A stretch of 64,000 nucleotides of DNA from JANQMY01 sp965227095 (GCA_965227095.1 CBDDFL010000001.1:2914001-2978000); one strand, 5' to 3'; shown: positions 53,421 to 63,138, counted from the stretch's first letter. Notes: a model not told the origin generated them from the letters alone. Program-made: numbers and translations.

Positions 53421-54182
53421 TTAAGTGGCCGCTTTAATAATCGGCACAAAATCTGCCGCTTTGAGGCTCGCCCCGCCGACCAGCGCACCGTTCACATTGT
53501 CGACGGCAAGGATTTCTTGGGCGTTTCCGGGCTTCACCGATCCGCCATAGAGAATTCGGAACATATCACCGTCGGTGCCGAACCGCTTTTGGAGGCGGCT
53601 CCTCAGCGCTTTATGGGCTTTAGCGATGTCCTCAAGTGTCGGTGTTTTACCTGTACCAATCGCCCAAACCGGTTCATACGCGATGACGGTGTTTTTAGAC
53701 GTGCTGGCATCAGGCACGGATTCTTTCAATTGTTTGCCGATTACCCTAATGGTCTGTCCCTTGTCTCGTTCCCCCAATGTCTCTCCCAAGCAAATGATGG
53801 CAACCAGGCCTTGGGAAAGTGCCGCTTCGGCCTTTTGGCGGACTAATTTGCTGTCTTCCCCATGATCTGTGCGCCGTTCAGAGTGCCCCACGATGACCGC
53901 CTTCGCGCCGATATCCGCCAACATTTGGGCGGAAACATCGCCGGTATGGGCACCGGAAACCCCCATATGGCAATCCTGACCTCCCAGCTTCACTGGACTA
54001 CCTTTGACCTTGTCTTTGAATGGCCAGATCAATTGAACCGGTGGGCAGATCATCACCTCAGCCTTTGGCTTTGGTGCCGTGGCGCAGGCCTGTGCGATCC
54101 GTGCGAGTTCTTTGGCTGATGATCGCAACCCATTCATTTTCCAGTTTCCAGCAACAAGTGGCTTTGGTTTTGGCTGCGCCAT
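53421..54182 (-). CDS. tpiA: Triosephosphate isomerase
   Basis: The 253-aa TIM barrel has the N-terminal GNWKMNG (catalytic Lys), the catalytic His in VGHSERR, the catalytic Glu in AYEPVWAIGTGKT and ILYGGSVKPGNA near the end. It interconverts dihydroxyacetone phosphate and glyceraldehyde 3-phosphate. It is divergent from ppiD; the 175-bp gap may carry both promoters. Confidence 0.97.
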   Translation of the reverse strand: MAQPKPKPLVAGNWKMNGLRSSAKELARIAQACATAPKPKAEVMICPPVQLIWPFKDKVKGSPVKLGGQDCHMGVSGAHTGDVSAQMLADIGAKAVIVGHSERRTDHGEDSKLVRQKAEAALSQGLVAIICLGETLGERDKGQTIRVIGKQLKESVPDASTSKNTVIAYEPVWAIGTGKTPTLEDIAKAHKALRSRLQKRFGTDGDMFRILYGGSVKPGNAQEILAVDNVNGALVGGASLKAADFVPIIKAAT

Positions 54183-54357
54183 GATTGGTAATTTCCCTTT
54201 GCTTTTTGTGGGCTTTTAAACGGCAGTTTATTGACTATCTAGCCGTAATCTGTGAAGTGCCAGATATAGGTTGCGCGAATATTGATCCTGGCTCATTAAT
54301 CACGCGCCTCAAACTTGGCAAGATTTAGTTTTAGACGAACGTTCGAACGAGTCGATC

Positions 54358-56247
54358 ATGTTGAATTTAATTCGTAAAGGCGTCAGCAGCTGGTTTGCTC
54401 TGATCCTGATTGTTCCTCTCATCGCGGCCTTTGCTTTGTGGGGGGTCAACGACATTTTCAGAGGGGGCACATCGGATGCCGTCGCAAAGGTCGGTGATTA
54501 CGAGATCGGCACACAGGATCTCTCCAGAGAGTTTCGCCTCCAGGTGCGGCAGTTGGCTCAAAACTCCGGCGGGCAAATCGACTCTCAGATGGCGATTGCC
54601 TTTGGCGAACATCAACGTGTTCTGGATCGGATCATTAGCCGCGCGGCGCTCGATGTGAAAGCAAGCGAACTAGGACTTGCCACACCCGATTCCGCCATTC
54701 GAAAAAATGTTCAAAATGATCCCGTGTTTCAAGGGGCCTTTGGTTCTTTCGATCGGGCCATTTTTCAGCAACAACTCATTTCGGCGGGCATTAATGAAGG
54801 CATGTATCTGGAGGGTGTCCGAAAGGATCTGTCGCGGACCCAGTTGCTGGACAGTATAGAGTCCGGTGTCGAAGCCCCCAAAGGCTATATCGATGCGCTG
54901 TTCAAGCACCGCCAGCAAACACGCAAAGTAAAATTCCTGGTGCTGGCTCCCGAACTCGCTGGAACGATCGCGGACCCGTCGCAAAGCGACCTCGAGCTTT
55001 TTTATAAAGAGAACGACGAGAATTTTCGCACCCCGGAATATCGCTCATTTGACTTTATTCATATCACCGCCGAAAGCCTGACACCTTTGGTCGACGTGAC
55101 CGATGAAGAAGTCAAAAGCAAATTTGAATTTGAGCGATCGACCTACGAAACGCCTGAGAAACGGGACATTGAACAGATCCGATTTGAGAGTGAAGAAGAA
55201 GCCCGCGCGGCAGCCGAAAAACTCAAGAATGGCGAACGGTTTCTCAAAATCGCGTTGGAAAAAGGCCTGACCCCTGATGACATTGCAATCGGCGAGGTCA
55301 CGCCAAGTGACCTGGACGACACCATTGCGGACGCGACCTTTAAGGTGAAAGCAGGCGAGATCACCGATCCCATTGAAGGACCGTTTGGTTGGGTGATGGT
55401 TCGCGTTCTGAGTGTCACGGAAGGAAAAACAGTCACCTTCGATGAGGTAAAAGACGATATCAAATCGAAGCTTGCTATTGAGAAAGCCGAGGCTGAACTC
55501 TACGACATTTACAACGCCATTGAGGACCAATTGGCAGGCGGTGCAACCCTTGCGGAAGTTGCCGAGGAGACAAACGTCCCCTTACAGACGATTGCTGCCG
55601 CTGATCGAAGTGGCCAAGACAAGCAAGGCAACGAAATTGCGTCTATCGCCAAGCATCCATCGATCGTTCAAGAGGCGTTTGCAGTGGAGATCGGCGACGA
55701 AAACTACATGCAACAAGCAGCGGACGGCAGCTACTTCGTCGTCGAAGTAAAAGACTCCGAACCCACGCGCCTCAAGGAATTCCAGGAAGTAAGCGAAGAC
55801 GTTAAGACCCAATGGATTGCCGCGGAACGCAAAAGAAAGCTCCAGTCTCTTGCCGAGAACTTTGCCGAGCGCGGCAATAATGGCGAAAAATTCGAAGCCT
55901 TGGGCGCCGAAATCGATCGGGCGATTACCATCAGCCCGCCCGTACCTCGCGGCGGGTCTAATGAAACTTTTTCAAGAACGCTGGTCGAGTCCCTCTTCGA
56001 GGCGGAGAAAGATCGGTTTGTGGTGGGGCCAGTGGGGATCGGCGAAAGCGTTGTCGTTGCTCAAGTTACTGAAATCATCGAACCGAAATTGGAAGACAGC
56101 AAAGAGGCCATCGCTCGCCTTCAGATCGAAACGAGCGCGTCTCTTTCAAACGAACTCATCACCCACTACATCAACGATGTGAGAAACAATCTGGGCGTCG
56201 AGAAATACCCGGACATGATTAACCGCGCCGTCGGCGTGGCGAACTGA
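54358..56247 (+). CDS. ppiD: PpiD/SurA-like periplasmic peptidyl-prolyl isomerase
   Basis: The 629-aa protein has a single N-terminal membrane helix (about residues 12-32, WFALILIVPLIAAFALWG), a SurA-type N-terminal chaperone domain (to about 200), a PpiC parvulin domain around 255-370 (VTDEEVKSKFEFERSTYETPEKRDIEQIRFESEE...), and a long C-terminal domain. It is anchored in the inner membrane and folds exported proteins. Ahead of the ATG lies the palindromic CGAACGTTCG (54336-54345). It is followed at 7 bp by trpE. Confidence 0.88.
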   Translation: MLNLIRKGVSSWFALILIVPLIAAFALWGVNDIFRGGTSDAVAKVGDYEIGTQDLSREFRLQVRQLAQNSGGQIDSQMAIAFGEHQRVLDRIISRAALDVKASELGLATPDSAIRKNVQNDPVFQGAFGSFDRAIFQQQLISAGINEGMYLEGVRKDLSRTQLLDSIESGVEAPKGYIDALFKHRQQTRKVKFLVLAPELAGTIADPSQSDLELFYKENDENFRTPEYRSFDFIHITAESLTPLVDVTDEEVKSKFEFERSTYETPEKRDIEQIRFESEEEARAAAEKLKNGERFLKIALEKGLTPDDIAIGEVTPSDLDDTIADATFKVKAGEITDPIEGPFGWVMVRVLSVTEGKTVTFDEVKDDIKSKLAIEKAEAELYDIYNAIEDQLAGGATLAEVAEETNVPLQTIAAADRSGQDKQGNEIASIAKHPSIVQEAFAVEIGDENYMQQAADGSYFVVEVKDSEPTRLKEFQEVSEDVKTQWIAAERKRKLQSLAENFAERGNNGEKFEALGAEIDRAITISPPVPRGGSNETFSRTLVESLFEAEKDRFVVGPVGIGESVVVAQVTEIIEPKLEDSKEAIARLQIETSASLSNELITHYINDVRNNLGVEKYPDMINRAVGVAN

Positions 56248-56254
56248 GGCAGCA

Positions 56255-57781
56255 ATGCGTATTGAACCCGCTTACCAAGATTTCGAAACCAAATACCAAG
56301 CGGGTGAGCCTCAAGTTGTTTGGACAGAACTTGTTTCGGATCTGATGACGCCGGTTGGGGCGTTCTTCAAACTTGCAGAAGACCGTGCAAACTCATTTCT
56401 GTTGGAATCCATTCGGATCGCTGACGGTGCGGAAGTGCGCGACCGCTATTCCATCATAGGCCTGAAGCCTGACCTCATTTGGAAATGCCGCGATGGTCAG
56501 GCCGAGATTAACGAAAAGGCTCTATTTAACGCGAATGGTTTCGAGGCGGCCCCAACACCGCCTCTCGAGTCTCTGCGGACGTTGGTCGAAAACTCAAAGA
56601 TCGACCTTCCAGAATCGCTCCCCCCCATGTCCGCCGGCCTATTCGGTTACCTTGGCTATGACATGGTCAGGCTCATGGAACATCTGCCGGACATCAATCC
56701 GGATACGCTCAATGTGCCCGATGCAATCCTCATGCGCCCAAGCATTGTCGCCATCTTTGATGTGGTGAGAGACGTGCTGACCATCGTGACGCCGGTTCGG
56801 CCGCAGGACGGCGTTTCCGCGCAAGCAGCTTTTGCCCGCGCCAGCGAACGATTGAATGATGTGGTCGAAGACCTTGAGCGGTCTTTGCCTCAAGCAGTCG
56901 CGCACGAAGCCGATCTGGAAACCCTTCCCGAGCCGCAATCCAATACTACCCACCACGAATATGTGGCCATGGTTGAAAAGGCGAAGGAATACATTCGCGC
57001 AGGCGACGCCTTCCAGGTGGTCCCCAGCCAACGTTTTCGCGTACCTTTTAAGTTGCCCCCCATTGCGCTTTACCGCGCCTTACGCCGTGTTAATCCGTCA
57101 CCGTACATGTTCTTTTTAAATTTTGGGGACTTCTCAATTGTTGGGTCCAGTCCCGAAATTCTCGTTCGCACCGAGGGCAAGAAAGTCACCATCCGGCCGA
57201 TTGCAGGAACCCGGCCTCGAGGTGAAAATCGCGAACAAGATCAAGCTTTGGAACAAGATCTCCTCGCGGATCCAAAGGAAATTGCGGAACATATGATGCT
57301 GCTCGATCTGGGGCGCAACGATACGGGACGGGTATCGGAAATCGGTTCGGTTAAAGTCACCGATTCTTTTTTCGTCGAGTATTTCTCTCATGTGATGCAC
57401 ATCATTTCCAATGTGGAAGGCAAGCTGTCGGATGAGTACGACTCTCTGGCCGCCTTAATCGCTGGGTTTCCCGCAGGCACCGTTTCTGGTGCCCCAAAAA
57501 TTCGGGCCATGGAAATCATTGATGAACTGGAAAAGGAAAAGCGCGGCGTTTACGCGGGCGCGGTCGGGTACTTTTCCGCTGACGGATCAATGGACAATTG
57601 TATTGCTCTGCGCACGGCCGTCATTAAGGACGGCACACTTTACGTTCAAGCCGGTGGCGGCGTGGTGGCGGATTCAGTGGGCGAAACCGAATATCAAGAG
57701 ACCGTCAACAAAGCGAAAGCGATTTTTCGGGCCGCCGACGAAGCCGTGCGGTTCGCTTCTCGGTCAGGTGGCAATCGATAA
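56255..57781 (+). CDS. trpE: Anthranilate synthase component I
   Basis: The 508-aa chorismate-utilising enzyme has the N-terminal subdomain (ENGDSFLLES-like: RANSFLLESIR), the feedback-related region and the C-terminal catalytic core with SPEILVRTEG, PIAGTRPRGENREQD, ELLDLGRND-like (LLDLGRNDTGRVS), GFPAGTVSGAPKIRAME and GAVGYFSADGSMD. It converts chorismate to anthranilate with TrpG glutamine-derived ammonia. It is probably co-transcribed with ppiD; trpG follows 397 bp later. Confidence 0.96.
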   Translation: MRIEPAYQDFETKYQAGEPQVVWTELVSDLMTPVGAFFKLAEDRANSFLLESIRIADGAEVRDRYSIIGLKPDLIWKCRDGQAEINEKALFNANGFEAAPTPPLESLRTLVENSKIDLPESLPPMSAGLFGYLGYDMVRLMEHLPDINPDTLNVPDAILMRPSIVAIFDVVRDVLTIVTPVRPQDGVSAQAAFARASERLNDVVEDLERSLPQAVAHEADLETLPEPQSNTTHHEYVAMVEKAKEYIRAGDAFQVVPSQRFRVPFKLPPIALYRALRRVNPSPYMFFLNFGDFSIVGSSPEILVRTEGKKVTIRPIAGTRPRGENREQDQALEQDLLADPKEIAEHMMLLDLGRNDTGRVSEIGSVKVTDSFFVEYFSHVMHIISNVEGKLSDEYDSLAALIAGFPAGTVSGAPKIRAMEIIDELEKEKRGVYAGAVGYFSADGSMDNCIALRTAVIKDGTLYVQAGGGVVADSVGETEYQETVNKAKAIFRAADEAVRFASRSGGNR

Positions 57782-57785
57782 GCTG

Positions 57786-57992
57786 TTACCAGGTGCCGGC
57801 CACGATTTGAGGCGGTTGGTCCGCCTTTCCAACGATTTGACCATCCCCCATCAGCTGGCCGGCAATAAACCCAATGAGCAATCCGAGCATGACGGTTACG
57901 GCAGACGCGAGATAAAGCTGGCGCCTTCCCTGCTGCGCTTCAAACCACCAAATGCTCCGGCGCCGTTCTGAATGAACGAGTTCAAATTGCAC
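57786..57992 (-). CDS. Small predicted membrane protein, antisense between trpE and trpG
   Basis: The 68-aa protein starts at GTG 57992, because GGAGGT (complement of 58000-58005) sits exactly 7 bases upstream. A longer reading would use a TTG at 58022. The N-terminal half is charged and Trp/Gln-rich, followed by one membrane helix (ASAVTVMLGLLIGFIAG) and a short outside tail. Its stop is 4 bp from the trpE stop. No family is recognised. The strong ribosome-binding site makes it likely real. Confidence 0.6.
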   Translation of the reverse strand: MQFELVHSERRRSIWWFEAQQGRRQLYLASAVTVMLGLLIGFIAGQLMGDGQIVGKADQPPQIVAGTW

Positions 57993-58178
57993 GCGGCAGA
58001 CCTCCACCAAATTTGTGATCAACTAAAGACGGCTCTTAATAAACTGATTCCCAGCCCCATATAGAGAGCAAATGGTGGATATTGGGCCCACCCTTCCCTC
58101 TACGCGTGCTCTTTGCTAGGAAAGCTGACGTTACCCGTAGCGCCATGTGTGGACGCCTTTGGACGATATCGAACGCTT

Positions 58179-58763
58179 ATGATCCTTTTGATCGATAACT
58201 ATGACAGTTTTACCTACAACCTGGTTCAGTATCTGGGTGAACTGGGCGCGGATGTGCGCGTGTTTCGCAACGATAAGATCAGCGTTGACGATGTCTTCGC
58301 GAAAGGGCCAAGCGCGATCGTTTTATCGCCCGGTCCCTGCGATCCTGACAAAGCCGGCATCTGCCTTGACCTCATAAAACAGAATAATGGGCGCATCCCA
58401 TTGTTTGGCGTGTGCCTTGGACACCAGTCCATCGGGCAGGCCTATGGCGGTGAAGTAATCCGCGCCCCCGAATGCATGCATGGGAAGTCCAGCGAGATTT
58501 TTCACGAGGACAAAGGCGTTTTCCGTGGGTTGAAAAACGGATTTGAAGCCATTCGATATCACAGCCTCACCGTCAATCCGGATAATCTTCCAGACTGTTT
58601 GGAAGTCACCGCCAAAACAAATGACGGCATCATTATGGGGCTTCAGCACAAAGACCAGCCGGTTCATGGCGTCCAGTTCCACCCCGAAAGCATCGGGACA
58701 AGGGAAGGGAAAAAGCTTCTCAAGAATTTTTTGGACCTGGCATCCGAAAAAATTGCTGCGTGA
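58179..58763 (+). CDS. trpG: Anthranilate synthase component II (glutamine amidotransferase)
   Basis: The 194-aa class I amidotransferase begins at DNYDSFTYNLVQYLGELG, the family's usual start. It has the catalytic Cys in LFGVCLGHQSIG (about residue 79) and the His/Glu pair in HGVQFHPESIGT. An upstream reading from 58113 adds a non-homologous segment and is rejected. It supplies ammonia to TrpE. It is followed at 9 bp by trpD, so trpGDC-moaC-moeA form a long transcript. Confidence 0.96.
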   Translation: MILLIDNYDSFTYNLVQYLGELGADVRVFRNDKISVDDVFAKGPSAIVLSPGPCDPDKAGICLDLIKQNNGRIPLFGVCLGHQSIGQAYGGEVIRAPECMHGKSSEIFHEDKGVFRGLKNGFEAIRYHSLTVNPDNLPDCLEVTAKTNDGIIMGLQHKDQPVHGVQFHPESIGTREGKKLLKNFLDLASEKIAA

Positions 58764-58772
58764 CGGTGCCCC

Positions 58773-59789
58773 ATGGAAGCCATGAAACCCATACTCGCCA
58801 AAGCCGCCACAGGTGATCCCCTATCACCTGACGACGCCGAGGCCGCCTTTGAGATCATCATGTCGGGAGAGGCCACCCCTTCCCAAATCGGTGGCTTCCT
58901 CATGGCGCTGCGTGTGCGCGGCGAAACCGTCGAGGAAATCGCCGCCGGCGCTAAGGTAATGCGCGCGAAATCGCTAAAGGTCCAAGCACCGGCCGATGCG
59001 ATTGACACCTGCGGCACCGGAGGCGACGCCAAAGGCACCTATAACATCTCAACCGCGGCAAGTTTCGTCGTGGCGGGCTGCGGCGTGCGGATTGCCAAGC
59101 ATGGCAATCGTGCTCTGTCGTCCAAATCGGGGTCTGCGGAAGTCTTGCAAGAATTGGGGGTGAAAATCGATATCACCCCAGAGGATGTCACCCGCTGCAT
59201 TGAGCAAGCCGGCATTGGCTTCATGATGGCCCCTTTGCATCATTCCGCCATGAAACATGTGGGACCGACCCGGCAAGAACTGGGCACCCGCACGATTTTC
59301 AATCTGCTTGGGCCGTTGTCGAACCCCGCCGGAACGAAACGCCAGTTGATCGGCGTGTTCGACCGCCAGTGGGTGCGGCCCCTGGCGGAGGTTCTCAAAT
59401 CCCTGGGCAGTGAGCGCGCATGGATTGTTCACGGGTCCGATGGGTTGGACGAACTTACAACCACGGGCGTTTCCTACGCCGCGTCCTTAGCGGATAGCGG
59501 CATTTCAGAGTTTGAGGTGAACCCGTCGGATTATGGCATTCCGACCGCTCAACCTGACGATCTGGTTGGCGGTACACCTTCGGAAAATGCGTCGGCGCTG
59601 CGCGACGTGTTGGAGGGCGCAAAAGGGCCTTATCGTGATATTGTGGTGCTGAACAGCGCGGCGGCCTTAGTGGTGGCTGGTAAGGCAGATGACCTGGCCG
59701 GAGGTGTCGCACAAGCGACAAGCGCCATAGATCAAGGTGCTGCCCTAGCCGCTCTTACCAAACTGGTGGCCGTGTCTCAGGAAAGCTAA
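58773..59789 (+). CDS. trpD: Anthranilate phosphoribosyltransferase
   Basis: The 338-aa protein has the PRPP-binding signature DTCGTGGDAKGTYNISTAA (about residue 70), KHGNRALSSKSGSAEVLQELG and FMMAPLHHSAMKHVGPTRQELGTRTIFNLLGPL. It joins anthranilate and PRPP. Start ATG at 58773 or 58782 are both possible (MEAMKPIL). It lies 9 bp after trpG and 5 bp before trpC. Confidence 0.96.
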   Translation: MEAMKPILAKAATGDPLSPDDAEAAFEIIMSGEATPSQIGGFLMALRVRGETVEEIAAGAKVMRAKSLKVQAPADAIDTCGTGGDAKGTYNISTAASFVVAGCGVRIAKHGNRALSSKSGSAEVLQELGVKIDITPEDVTRCIEQAGIGFMMAPLHHSAMKHVGPTRQELGTRTIFNLLGPLSNPAGTKRQLIGVFDRQWVRPLAEVLKSLGSERAWIVHGSDGLDELTTTGVSYAASLADSGISEFEVNPSDYGIPTAQPDDLVGGTPSENASALRDVLEGAKGPYRDIVVLNSAAALVVAGKADDLAGGVAQATSAIDQGAALAALTKLVAVSQES

Positions 59790-59794
59790 TTTAA

Positions 59795-60586
59795 ATGTCT
59801 GATATTCTTGAGAAAATAGCGGCATACAAACGCGTAGAGATTGAGGAAGCAAAGACACGCATCTCGCTTGGTGACATTCAGAAGAAGGCGGCCATGGCAT
59901 CGGCTCCTCGGGGATTTGTCAAAGCGATCCGGAACAAACACGCTCAAGACAAAGCTGCCCTCATTGCCGAAGTCAAAAAGGCCAGCCCTTCCAAGGGATT
60001 AATACGCGAAGATTTCAACCCACCTGAACTGGCTAAAGCCTATGCCAGCGGTGGCGCGGCCTGCCTGTCGGTGCTGACGGACACGCCGTCTTTTCAAGGA
60101 TCGCCGGACTACCTCGTCGCGGCGCGTGATGCTTGCGCCCTTCCGGTCCTGCGGAAGGATTTCATGTTCGAACCGTATCAGGTTTTTGAAGCGCGCAGTT
60201 GGGGCGCCGATTGTATCCTGATTATCATGAGCGCGGTCACCGATGCCGAAGCGAAGGCTTTGGAAGAAACAGCATTCGACTGCGGCATGGATGTGTTGAT
60301 AGAGATCCACAATAAGGCGGAACTCGACCGCGCGCTTACCTTGAAAAGCGAGCTTATTGGGATCAACAATCGCGATCTGAAATCCTTCAAGACAACGCTT
60401 GAGCCCACTGAAAATCTTGCGCCACAAATCCCGTCAGACCGGATTGTGGTCAGTGAGAGCGGCATCTCATCCGCTAACGATATCTCTGGCCTTGGCGCGT
60501 TTGGCGTCAATACTTTCCTGGTCGGCGAAAGCCTGATGCGCCAGCAAGATGTGGCAGCCGCAACCCGCGCACTGTTGAGCGCCTAA
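59795..60586 (+). CDS. trpC: Indole-3-glycerol phosphate synthase
   Basis: The 263-aa TIM barrel has the catalytic Lys in AEVKKASPSKGLIREDF, SVLTDTPSFQG, PVLRKDFMFEPYQV, EIHNKAELDRAL, GINNRDLKSF and VSESGIS. It closes the indole ring on CDRP. It is stand-alone (no TrpF fusion). It is followed at 4 bp by moaC, the standard alphaproteobacterial trpC-moaC link. Confidence 0.96.
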   Translation: MSDILEKIAAYKRVEIEEAKTRISLGDIQKKAAMASAPRGFVKAIRNKHAQDKAALIAEVKKASPSKGLIREDFNPPELAKAYASGGAACLSVLTDTPSFQGSPDYLVAARDACALPVLRKDFMFEPYQVFEARSWGADCILIIMSAVTDAEAKALEETAFDCGMDVLIEIHNKAELDRALTLKSELIGINNRDLKSFKTTLEPTENLAPQIPSDRIVVSESGISSANDISGLGAFGVNTFLVGESLMRQQDVAAATRALLSA

Positions 60587-60590
60587 TCAG

Positions 60591-61070
60591 ATGCCCGACA
60601 AGCTCACCCATATCGATGCCGACGGCAACGCCACCATGGTCGATGTCTCTGAAAAAGATATCACCCAGCGGGTCGCCGTTGCCGAGGGCCGCATTACGAT
60701 GGCGCCCGCCACGTTAGAACTGATCAAGTCCGGCAATGTGGCGAAGGGCGATGTGTTTGCCGTGGCGCGGCTGGCCGGCATCATGGCGGCCAAAAAGACG
60801 TCCGACCTTATCCCGCTCTGTCATCCGCTTGCGCTCAATAAAGTCTCCATCGAGTTCAATGTTGACGATGTCAACTCTTCGATTTCCATCGAGGGCACCG
60901 CCAAAGTGTCTGGCCGGACAGGTGTCGAGATGGAGGCTCTGACGGCTGTCTCTGTTGCCGCGCTGACCATCTACGACATGGCCAAAGCGGCCGACCGCAG
61001 CATGAGCATTGGCGACATTCGCCTGGTGCACAAAAGCGGCGGCAAATCAGGGACGTATGACGCAAACTAA
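60591..61070 (+). CDS. moaC: Cyclic pyranopterin monophosphate synthase accessory MoaC
   Basis: The 159-aa length is typical. Motifs: MVDVSEKDITQRVAVAEG at the start, AGIMAAKKTSDLIPLCHPLAL (active-site Lys and His), GVEMEALTAVSVAALTIYDMAKA and DIRLVHKSGGKSG at the end. It works after MoaA in the first step of molybdenum cofactor synthesis. Its TAA stop shares one base with the moeA ATG (TAATG), indicating translational coupling. Confidence 0.96.
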   Translation: MPDKLTHIDADGNATMVDVSEKDITQRVAVAEGRITMAPATLELIKSGNVAKGDVFAVARLAGIMAAKKTSDLIPLCHPLALNKVSIEFNVDDVNSSISIEGTAKVSGRTGVEMEALTAVSVAALTIYDMAKAADRSMSIGDIRLVHKSGGKSGTYDAN

Positions 61071-62272
61071 TGATTTCGGTCGAAGAAGCCCTTCAGCGCA
61101 TTTTGGGGTCCCTCTCTCCCGGCTCAACAGAAACGGTATCGATTGCTGACGCCGTTGGCCGTGTGCTCGCGCGCGACCTCCCCTCGCGGCGGACCCATCC
61201 GCCACGGGACGCGTCTGCCATGGATGGTTATGCCGTCCGGTTTGAAGACGTGAAAACAGCCCCAGTAACGCTTACCCAAATCGGTGAAGCACCGGCGGGC
61301 GGATCGTTTAACGGCACTGTCGGTGCAGGCCAAACCGTTCGGATTTTTACAGGCGGCCCGGTCCCGGATGGCGCCGATACGGTTGTCCTTCAAGAAGACG
61401 TCGATGCGAAGGGCCCTCAAATCACGCTGCAGGAGGCCGGCATCAAAGGCCGCCATATCCGAAAGGCCGGATTGGACCTTCAAGACGGCCAGATAGGCCT
61501 TGTTGCGGGCAAGCGCCTCACGCCGCGGGACATTAGCCTCATCGCCGCGATGAACGTGCCTTGGGTCACGGTCTATTCTAAGCCCACCATCGCCCTGCTC
61601 GCGAATGGCAACGAATTGGTCCAACCGGGTGATCCGATTGGCGAAAACCAAATCGTGTCCTCAAATTCGCTTGGATTATCGGCTTTGATTGCACAGTCCG
61701 GCGGCATTCCCATCGATCTTGGCATCGCGAAGGACGACCCAACGGATCTGCAAAACCGCGCAAGAAATGCAGCGGAAGCGGATATTTTAGTGACCATCGG
61801 CGGCGCGTCCGTCGGCGATCATGACTTGGTCCAGTCAAGCCTGACCCCAATCGGATTGGATGTGGATTTCTGGAAAATCGCCATGCGTCCGGGAAAACCT
61901 CTGATGTTCGGTGCCTTGGGAAAGACAACGGTGATTGGACTTCCAGGAAACCCGGTATCTGCCTTTGTCTGCGCCCTTCTTTTTCTGAAACCGGCCATCG
62001 CGAAATTGCAGGGACAGACGGATGTTGTCCCGCGAACCGCCCAATTCCCTCTTGGACGCGATGTGGCGGAAAATGGAAAACGGCAAGATTATATGCGGGC
62101 CGAGTTTGTACTCGACGCCAACGGTGTCGCTTCCGTGGTTCCCTTCGGCACTCAAGACAGTTCTATGTTGTCGATTTTGGCCAAATCAGACGGGTTGGTG
62201 ATTCGCGAACCAAACGCGCCGGCAGCCTCAAAGGGTGATTTTGTTCACGTTTTGCTTCTCGGCGACCAATAA
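61070..62272 (+). CDS. moeA: Molybdopterin molybdotransferase MoeA
   Basis: The 400-aa protein starts with an N-terminal domain (RDASAMDGYAV, about residue 45) and GGPVPDGADTVVLQED. The molybdopterin-binding part has GGASVGDHDLV, FWKIAMRPGKPLMFG and GLPGNPVSAFVC, and a C-terminal domain follows. It inserts molybdate into adenylated molybdopterin. It begins on the last base of moaC. lexA follows after a 155-bp gap carrying an SOS box. Confidence 0.95.
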   Translation: MISVEEALQRILGSLSPGSTETVSIADAVGRVLARDLPSRRTHPPRDASAMDGYAVRFEDVKTAPVTLTQIGEAPAGGSFNGTVGAGQTVRIFTGGPVPDGADTVVLQEDVDAKGPQITLQEAGIKGRHIRKAGLDLQDGQIGLVAGKRLTPRDISLIAAMNVPWVTVYSKPTIALLANGNELVQPGDPIGENQIVSSNSLGLSALIAQSGGIPIDLGIAKDDPTDLQNRARNAAEADILVTIGGASVGDHDLVQSSLTPIGLDVDFWKIAMRPGKPLMFGALGKTTVIGLPGNPVSAFVCALLFLKPAIAKLQGQTDVVPRTAQFPLGRDVAENGKRQDYMRAEFVLDANGVASVVPFGTQDSSMLSILAKSDGLVIREPNAPAASKGDFVHVLLLGDQ

Positions 62273-62367
62273 GCCCCCCTTTCCCAATCACTTGTGTTTT
62301 ACTGTGGATAACTCACTTTCAAACGGCGTTAATTACCGTTTACTTTCTGTTGCTTGACGAAAGAGAA

Positions 62368-62382
62368 GAACCAAACTAGAAC
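62368..62382 (+). promoter_or_regulatory. Alphaproteobacterial LexA (SOS) box upstream of lexA
   Basis: GAAC (62368-62371), seven bases, GAAC (62379-62382): the direct-repeat GAAC-N7-GAAC (GTTC-N7-GTTC on the other strand) is the known alphaproteobacterial LexA site. It lies 46-60 bp before the lexA start, the expected place for autorepression. Confidence 0.85.
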
Positions 62383-62427
62383 ATTTCGCATGTTTTTGTT
62401 TTGTTCTATCAAGATTTGGGTGGAAAC

Positions 62428-63138
62428 ATGCTGACGCGAAAGCAGTATGAACTCCTGTTGTTCATCAATCAGCGGATCAAAGAAACCGGCGTCTCGCCGT
62501 CTTTCGACGAGATGAAGGAGGCGCTAGACCTTCGGTCGAAATCCGGCATCCATCGTCTCATAACGGCCTTGGAAGAGCGCGGCTTTATCCGCCGACTGGC
62601 ACACAGGGCGCGCGCGCTGGAAGTGGTGCGTTTGCCGGAGACCTCGGCCCACACGCCACCGCGTCCCAAAGGCTTCTCGCCCAGCGTCATCGAAGGCGGC
62701 AGCCAGTGGAAACCCGATATCGGCAACGAACCGCCGGATGTGACGCCCTATGGATCAACCGTCGATGTGCCGGTCCTTGGCCGCATCGCGGCCGGTACGC
62801 CCATTGAAGCGCTCTCTGAAAAAGGCAACCAGGTCGGCGTACCCGCCGATATGATCGCCGGGGGCGAACATTACGCTCTGGAGGTGACGGGCGATTCAAT
62901 GATCGACGCCGGAATTTTGGATGGCGATGTGGTCATTTTGCGCCGCTGTGAAACCGCCGTGAATGGCGAAATTGTCGTAGCCTTGATTGACGATGCCGAA
63001 GCAACCTTGAAGCGGCTCCGCAAGAAAGGCGACTCCGTAGCGCTGGAAGCGGCAAACCCTGCCTATGAAACACGGATCTTTGGACCGGATCGGGTCAAGG
63101 TTCAAGGCAAACTTGTGGGTTTGCTGCGCCGTTATTGA
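62428..63138 (+). CDS. lexA: SOS repressor LexA
   Basis: The 236-aa protein has an N-terminal winged helix-turn-helix (LTRKQYELLLFINQRIKETG...SFDEMKEALDLRSKSGIHRLI) and, after a long Pro-rich linker, an S24 peptidase domain with the Ala-Gly cleavage site in GRIAAGTP, the catalytic Ser in GDSMIDAG and the Lys in ATLKRLRKKG. It represses DNA-damage genes until RecA triggers self-cleavage. The start at 62428 is preferred over 62401 because the family begins MLTRKQYELL. The 3' end overlaps comEC by 7 bp. Confidence 0.96.
   Translation: MLTRKQYELLLFINQRIKETGVSPSFDEMKEALDLRSKSGIHRLITALEERGFIRRLAHRARALEVVRLPETSAHTPPRPKGFSPSVIEGGSQWKPDIGNEPPDVTPYGSTVDVPVLGRIAAGTPIEALSEKGNQVGVPADMIAGGEHYALEVTGDSMIDAGILDGDVVILRRCETAVNGEIVVALIDDAEATLKRLRKKGDSVALEAANPAYETRIFGPDRVKVQGKLVGLLRRY

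Noticed and set aside
54336..54348. CGAACGTTCGAAC before ppiD as a possible LexA box
   Set aside because: The spacing is GAAC-N4-GAAC, not the alphaproteobacterial GAAC-N7-GAAC seen before lexA; overlapping short palindromes of this kind can be chance.
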